DNA of 64,000 nucleotides, taken from NCBI GenBank assembly GCA_017470345.1, contig JAFUEP010000027.1, forward strand, positions 23,945 to 87,944, written 5' to 3'. The notes below the pieces were generated by a model. That model had not been told where the DNA came from and searched no databases. It worked only from the letters and a program-made list of their open reading frames with translations. The position numbers and the translations under genes are program-made. Source of the DNA: Prevotella sp. Its GTDB lineage: Bacteria > Bacteroidota > Bacteroidia > Bacteroidales > Bacteroidaceae. Of this stretch, positions 60,405 to 64,000 are shown in pieces (the stretch's first letter is position 1; each line of letters starts with the position of its first letter).

Positions 60405-61507
60405 TGGACATAACAACATTAGGCAATCAGAGAATTGACCAGAAGACATTTGAACAACTATTAAAGCACATTAAGCTGAAGGTTACTGAGGAATACGCTT
60501 TTCCACCTGAAATCATCACTTGCGGAGGGGCAACAATAGCAACCCTGGGCAACTTCAGTGCTTCGGTCGGCAAGCCAAAGAGTAAGAAGACGTTCAACGT
60601 CTCTGCTATTGTTGCTGCTGCCATATCAGGTAAAGAGATTCTTGGATATAAGGCACACTTGCCTGAAGACAAGAAAAAGATTCTTTATATTGATACGGAA
60701 CAGAGCAAGTACCACTGCCATAAGGTTCTAGAGCGAATACTGAAGCTGGCTAATCTTCCATTGAACAAGGAAAGCGGACTCATCGACTTCTTTGTCTTGC
60801 GTGAGTACACCCCAGAACAGAGACGCGACATCATCACCCTGGCATTACGTGGCGATTCACGATATGGCTTGGTTGTCATCGATGGAGTCCGTGACCTGCT
60901 CAGGGACATTAACAATCCAAGTGAGGCTCTTGACATTATCAATGATCTGATGCGATGGTCAAGTTTCTATGACCTTCACATTCACACAGTGCTTCACTTG
61001 AACAAAGGCGATGACAACACCCGTGGCCATATTGGTTCCGAGTTGAACAACAAGGCTGAGACTGTGCTCCAGATTACCAAGAATATTGATGACAGCAACA
61101 TGAGCGAGGTGAAAGCCATGTTCATTCGAGACAAGGAATTCGCCCCTTTTGCGTTTCGCATCGACAACAACGGTCTTCCAGACTACGTGGAAGGTTACAA
61201 GGCTGAACTTGCCAGACGTGACAAGAAGATGCACTTCTCCAGATTAACGGAAGAACAGCATCGAGAGGCTATTGAAAGCGTTGTTGGCGATAATGCTCCA
61301 CTGGGTTATTCAAAGATGATTAACCTCCTGATGGATGGTTATTCTAACATTGGTTATTCACGAGGTCGAAACACCATCATCAGCTTGCTCCGATACCTGA
61401 TTGAGATGGGACTGATACTGAAGACTGATAAGGCTTACCAGTATGTCCCACAGAAACAGGAATCGGAAAAACCGTCAGAAGATACTGATGAGGACGGTTT
61501 AGTTTAG
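60401..61507 (+). CDS. RepA-like AAA_25/RecA-fold ATPase
   Basis: The 368-residue protein has a RecA-type fold with Walker A SVGKPKSKKTFN (about residues 56-67) and Walker B YGLVVIDGVRDLLRD, followed by THTVLHLNKGD, like plasmid RepA helicases. A winged-helix-like region ends the protein (GYSKMINLLMDGYSNIGYSR). It probably assists replication of the excised circle together with the primase downstream. ATG at 60401 or 60404 could be used. Confidence 0.85.
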   Translation: MMDITTLGNQRIDQKTFEQLLKHIKLKVTEEYAFPPEIITCGGATIATLGNFSASVGKPKSKKTFNVSAIVAAAISGKEILGYKAHLPEDKKKILYIDTEQSKYHCHKVLERILKLANLPLNKESGLIDFFVLREYTPEQRRDIITLALRGDSRYGLVVIDGVRDLLRDINNPSEALDIINDLMRWSSFYDLHIHTVLHLNKGDDNTRGHIGSELNNKAETVLQITKNIDDSNMSEVKAMFIRDKEFAPFAFRIDNNGLPDYVEGYKAELARRDKKMHFSRLTEEQHREAIESVVGDNAPLGYSKMINLLMDGYSNIGYSRGRNTIISLLRYLIEMGLILKTDKAYQYVPQKQESEKPSEDTDEDGLV

Positions 61508-61552
61508 TTTGGATGTTTATATATATGTACTGGCATACTTACGATGTAAACT

Positions 61553-62452
61553 ATGAATATATCACAAGCCAAACTCATCAATTTAGTGGACTTTCTTGAA
61601 CAGGAAGGACACAAGGCAGTAAAGCAGAGGGGACACATTTATTGGTACAACTCCCCAATCCGTAGTGAGAGCTCACCTTCTTTCAAGGTTGACTCCAGCC
61701 GAAATGAATGGTATGACTATGGTTTAGGGGAAGGTGGTGACATCCTCGACTTAATAAAAGGGCTATACAATGTGAAGACCACCAGTGAAGCCCTTACCAT
61801 ACTCGCGCCTAAAAGCAATTCATTCATTAACGCTATCTATCATCGGAAAGATGCCCCACCAAAAAGGCAGGAGTCCGGGCAGATGCATAATGTAGCGTAC
61901 CATCCTCTTACACATCAAGCTCTGTTATCGTATATGCTGAAGCGGAAAATTGATGTAAATCTAAGCCGTGTGTATTGTTGTGAAGTCCATTATGACCTTC
62001 GCAACAAGCACTATTTCGGTATCGCTTTTCGTAATAGAATTGGAGGGTACGAAATCAGAAACCAATATTATAAAGGATGTATAGGGCATAAAGATGTAAC
62101 TCTTATTCGGAAGAGTAACGAGGAGATCCAGGAGCATATCATAATATTCGAGGGATTTATGGATTTCCTTTCATACATGATGCTCTCCGACATAAAGAGC
62201 AGCCGTATTTGCTTGCCATATCAATGTGATTATATGATATTGAACTCCATCAACTGCCTTGATAAGGCTATGAGTGTGCTTTCTTCATATAAATATGTAC
62301 ACTCCTATCTCGACAATGACGATGGTGGCAAGCGTACATTTCTATCTATGAAAGATACTCTTGGTGATATTGTGATTGACGAGACGCACAGATTCAATCC
62401 TTATAATGATTTGAATGACTATCTCGTAAAACAGCCTAATTCCGAACTGTAG
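61553..62452 (+). CDS. CHC2/Toprim DNA primase-like protein
   Basis: The 299-residue protein has a CHC2-like N-terminal fold (RGHIYWYNSPIRSESSPSFK, then YDYGLGEGGDILDLI) in which the usual zinc cysteines are not evident. It has a Toprim domain with Glu in IIIFEGFMDFLSYM and an Asp pair in SYLDNDDGGKRTF. It would prime replication during transfer or maintenance. It follows the RepA-like gene by 45 nt and ends before a clear terminator. Confidence 0.87.
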   Translation: MNISQAKLINLVDFLEQEGHKAVKQRGHIYWYNSPIRSESSPSFKVDSSRNEWYDYGLGEGGDILDLIKGLYNVKTTSEALTILAPKSNSFINAIYHRKDAPPKRQESGQMHNVAYHPLTHQALLSYMLKRKIDVNLSRVYCCEVHYDLRNKHYFGIAFRNRIGGYEIRNQYYKGCIGHKDVTLIRKSNEEIQEHIIIFEGFMDFLSYMMLSDIKSSRICLPYQCDYMILNSINCLDKAMSVLSSYKYVHSYLDNDDGGKRTFLSMKDTLGDIVIDETHRFNPYNDLNDYLVKQPNSEL

Positions 62453-62477
62453 CCATCTTGTGCTGCCATGTATATAA

Positions 62478-62504
62478 GGAGTCTCAACCGAGGCTCCTTT
62501 TTTT
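62478..62504 (+). terminator. Intrinsic terminator after the primase gene
   Basis: GGAGTCTC-AACC-GAGGCTCC (one G-U pair) is followed by seven T. It closes the integration/replication operon 26 nt after the primase stop. Confidence 0.88.
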
Positions 62505-62668
62505 GTGTTTTCATGTTTTCGAGTATGATATTTTCTGCAATATTATACTCAAAACTAAACTCCTGTTAATATTCGATTGTAATTCAAATTTTCTTCATTT
62601 TATGTAGATTTATCTATGTTCCTTTGCACTCGCAAATTTTAAGTCGAACCAAAAATTCAAGTATCAAA

Positions 62669-63118
62669 ATGAGTGCATTTGCCATATTCGTATTAGTTCT
62701 GACAGTCATCTATGTCATCTACTATTCCGCAATCATCATGCAGGATTTGTACGCGAAGAAAGATGCCCCCAAGACAGAAGAGGAAGACTTTGATGTCAGT
62801 CAGATGCAGAATCAGGAAGAACCTATTAGCATTACTGAAGATGCTGATGGATTCCATCTTAATGGTGATACCACTGAAGAACAGGAAGAACCATCGTCCG
62901 TCACTTGGATTGAAAATGATGACGATGCAAACAAGTACCAGGAAAAGATTAAGAAGGAACATACCAGTGTCGAGGAAGAATGCCAACGTTTGCAGGATTC
63001 CATGGAAGACGTGGATGTTGACAGCACAGGTGAAACTGAGGCTGATGTCATGGTGAACATGCTGCTTAACCAGAAGCCTGGTGGTCCGAAAATCTTCTAT
63101 TCAAGGGATAACGTATGA
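62669..63118 (+). CDS. Small membrane-anchored acidic protein of the transfer region
   Basis: The start at 62669 (MSAFAIFVLVLTVIYVIYYS) gives one N-terminal membrane helix. The rest of the 149-residue product is very acidic (EEEDFDVSQMQNQEEP, SSVTWIENDDDANKYQEK). A -7-like TTCCTTTGC lies just upstream in the leader (about 62618-62627). Its stop overlaps the DUF4134 start by 4 nt, so it belongs to the transfer operon. I do not recognise a named Tra family. Confidence 0.7.
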   Translation: MSAFAIFVLVLTVIYVIYYSAIIMQDLYAKKDAPKTEEEDFDVSQMQNQEEPISITEDADGFHLNGDTTEEQEEPSSVTWIENDDDANKYQEKIKKEHTSVEEECQRLQDSMEDVDVDSTGETEADVMVNMLLNQKPGGPKIFYSRDNV

Positions 63119-63468
63119 AAACAGGTTTGGGTGTAACACATAAGATTGTCGGTTTTTGTTCGGCTGGCATCCTGCTCTTCCAGCCAATGTTAGCATCTGC
63201 TAAATGCGGAGGTGTTGACTATAGCTGGGGAGCGGATGCTTTGGCGAATGCGCATGACTATACAGTTACAATGATGCTGTATGTGGTCTATCTCTCCTAT
63301 GCCATCGCTGCTATCGTTGCCATCATTGGTGCATTGCAGATTTATTTCAAGATGACAACTGGAGAAGGTGACATCACTAAGAGCATTATGATGCTCGTCG
63401 GAGCTTGCCTGTTCATGATTGGAGCATTCATCTTATTCCCTGCCTTCTTCGGATATAATATCATTTAG
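63115..63468 (+). CDS. DUF4134 (TraE-type) conjugal transfer membrane protein
   Basis: The 117-residue protein has a signal-like first helix (ending MLASAKCGG) and two membrane helices (MLYVVYLSYAIAAIVAIIGA, SIMMLVGACLFMIGAFILFP) separated by a polar loop (YFKMTTGEGDITK). It ends LFPAFFGYNII. This is the DUF4134 pattern; the family is called TraE in CTnDOT-type elements and is placed in the mating-pore complex. A second DUF4134 gene follows at 63590. Confidence 0.85.
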   Translation: MKTGLGVTHKIVGFCSAGILLFQPMLASAKCGGVDYSWGADALANAHDYTVTMMLYVVYLSYAIAAIVAIIGALQIYFKMTTGEGDITKSIMMLVGACLFMIGAFILFPAFFGYNII

Positions 63469-63515
63469 GATAACAAATACGATAACAAACAGGATAACAA
63501 ATAAACAGGATAACG
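63469..63515. repeat. Tandem GATAACAAA repeats between two DUF4134 genes
   Basis: GATAACAAA starts at 63469, 63481 and 63493, 12 bp apart, with a GATAACG copy at 63509. The spacing is iteron-like. It lies in the 121-nt gap between the paralogous transfer genes. Confidence 0.65.
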
Positions 63516-63589
63516 AAAAATCTCAAATGGCCAAGAGAGAAGAATCGTGTGAATAGTAATTAACAAAATCTGTAAAACGTAAGAAAGAA

Positions 63590-63997
63590 ATGAAGAAAAT
63601 TAAAAAGTTTGCTAAGAATCTCTTCAGTGCCAATCGCATGAAGATGCTCGCCATGATGCTTCTTTGCGGTACTGCCGTAACCTTTGCGCAGAACGCAGCT
63701 GGTGACTACACCGCAGGAACCAATGCTCTCTCCACCGTCACGGAGGAGATTGCGAAGTATGTTCCTTATGTAGTGAAGCTGTGCTATGCCATCGCCGGTG
63801 TAGTTGCCGTTGTCGGTGCGATCTCCGTGTACATCGCCATGAACAACGAGGAGCAGGACGTCAAGAATATCTTAGTCCTACAAAATACGTTTGAAAAGAC
63901 AAGAAAGCAAATGAAAGTAAATACGCTAAGTATCAATGCTTTAAGTGATAACTTGAATTTTCCGATGTTTGCTAAACTCATTCTTAAAAAGACATAA
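63590..63997 (+). pseudogene. Second DUF4134 (TraE-type) gene, 3' part replaced by foreign sequence
   Basis: The first 92 codons are a normal DUF4134 protein: signal-like helix (MKMLAMMLLCGTAVTFAQNA), VPYVVKLCYAIAGVVAVVGA, then SVYIAMNNEEQDVK. After the VK near 63868 the family sequence stops. Instead NILVLQNTFEKTRKQ and then MKVNTLSINALSDNLN follow, ending at a stop at 63997. The second membrane helix and FFG ending are missing. The new sequence has its own TACGTTTG box and ATG (63910), so an inserted element is the likeliest cause. Confidence 0.65.
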
Positions 63998-64000
63998 AAG

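Larger units (their letters stand above)
55750..64000. mobile_element. Integrative conjugative or mobilisable element, left part
   Basis: Composition becomes AT-rich immediately after mnmE, and the gene order is integrase, unknowns, two excisionase-like HTH proteins, RepA-like ATPase, CHC2/Toprim primase, then DUF4134 transfer proteins. That is the order of Bacteroidales CTn/NBU-type elements. The left boundary lies between the mnmE stop and the integrase. The right end and its attachment site are outside the window, so the exact ends and the target duplication cannot be stated. Confidence 0.85.

Overview
The window looks like a chromosome segment of a Prevotella-type member of the Bacteroidales. 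Four things point there: recurrent Bacteroidetes promoters (TTTG, about 19-20 nt, then TAnnTTTGC), the yceD-rpmF-fabH-era housekeeping order, secreted glycan-degrading enzymes ending in a short YDLxGRRV...KG...K tail, and a tyrosine-recombinase element with DUF4134 transfer genes. Most of the segment is GC-rich. Three parts are clearly more AT-rich: a restriction/defence island (about 0.3-7.4 kb), a two-gene patch (19.1-22.9 kb) and a conjugative or mobilisable element (55.8 kb to the end). No rRNA, tRNA or CRISPR was recognised.

Layout. 1-94: first codons of der (minus). 0.3-7.4 kb: defence island with a DUF1016 nuclease, an AlbA_2-domain fragment and an EEP nuclease-McrB-McrC operon, bounded by an imperfect 50-bp direct repeat. 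7.5-10.2 kb: pectate lyase, a YoeB-type toxin-antitoxin pair between direct repeats, and a Fic protein. 10.5-19 kb: two secreted proteins, the stump of a TonB-dependent receptor, a CE1-type esterase and a two-module GH43. 19-23 kb: a secreted unknown and a membrane-anchored TPR/AraC regulator. 23-25.8 kb: era, fabH, rpmF, yceD. 26-28.7 kb: BlaR1-like M56/TonB protein, BlaI repressor, TPR protein. 29-42.5 kb: GH27, GH29 and GH141-like enzymes downstream of a beta-propeller/AraC membrane regulator translationally coupled to a histidine kinase. 42.6-48 kb: phosphopantetheinyl transferase, ECF sigma operon, gate-domain transporter, porin. 48-55.7 kb (plus): serS, a fused NfnBA-type oxidoreductase, a DUF486 protein, a PD40 protein, nucleoside phosphorylase, mnmE. 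55.75-64 kb: the mobile element, with integrase, tandem excisionase-like HTH proteins, RepA-like ATPase, CHC2/Toprim primase and early transfer genes, the last of which is disrupted.

The carbohydrate genes (PL1, CE1, GH43, GH27, GH29, GH141-like) suggest foraging on pectin side chains or similar fucose- and galactose-bearing plant glycans. No intact SusC/SusD pair is present.

The most unusual signals are repeats. First, four 3'-flanking arrays are built on AAGCnnnGCTT cores spaced exactly 22 nt apart; their G-U wobbles favour folding only in the sense-strand RNA of the upstream gene. Two further arrays with 21-bp period have unrelated sequence. Second, double-hairpin palindromic elements occur once between genes and twice in frame inside essential-looking genes (serS and the NfnBA fusion). 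All calls are from reading the sequence; no database search was run.
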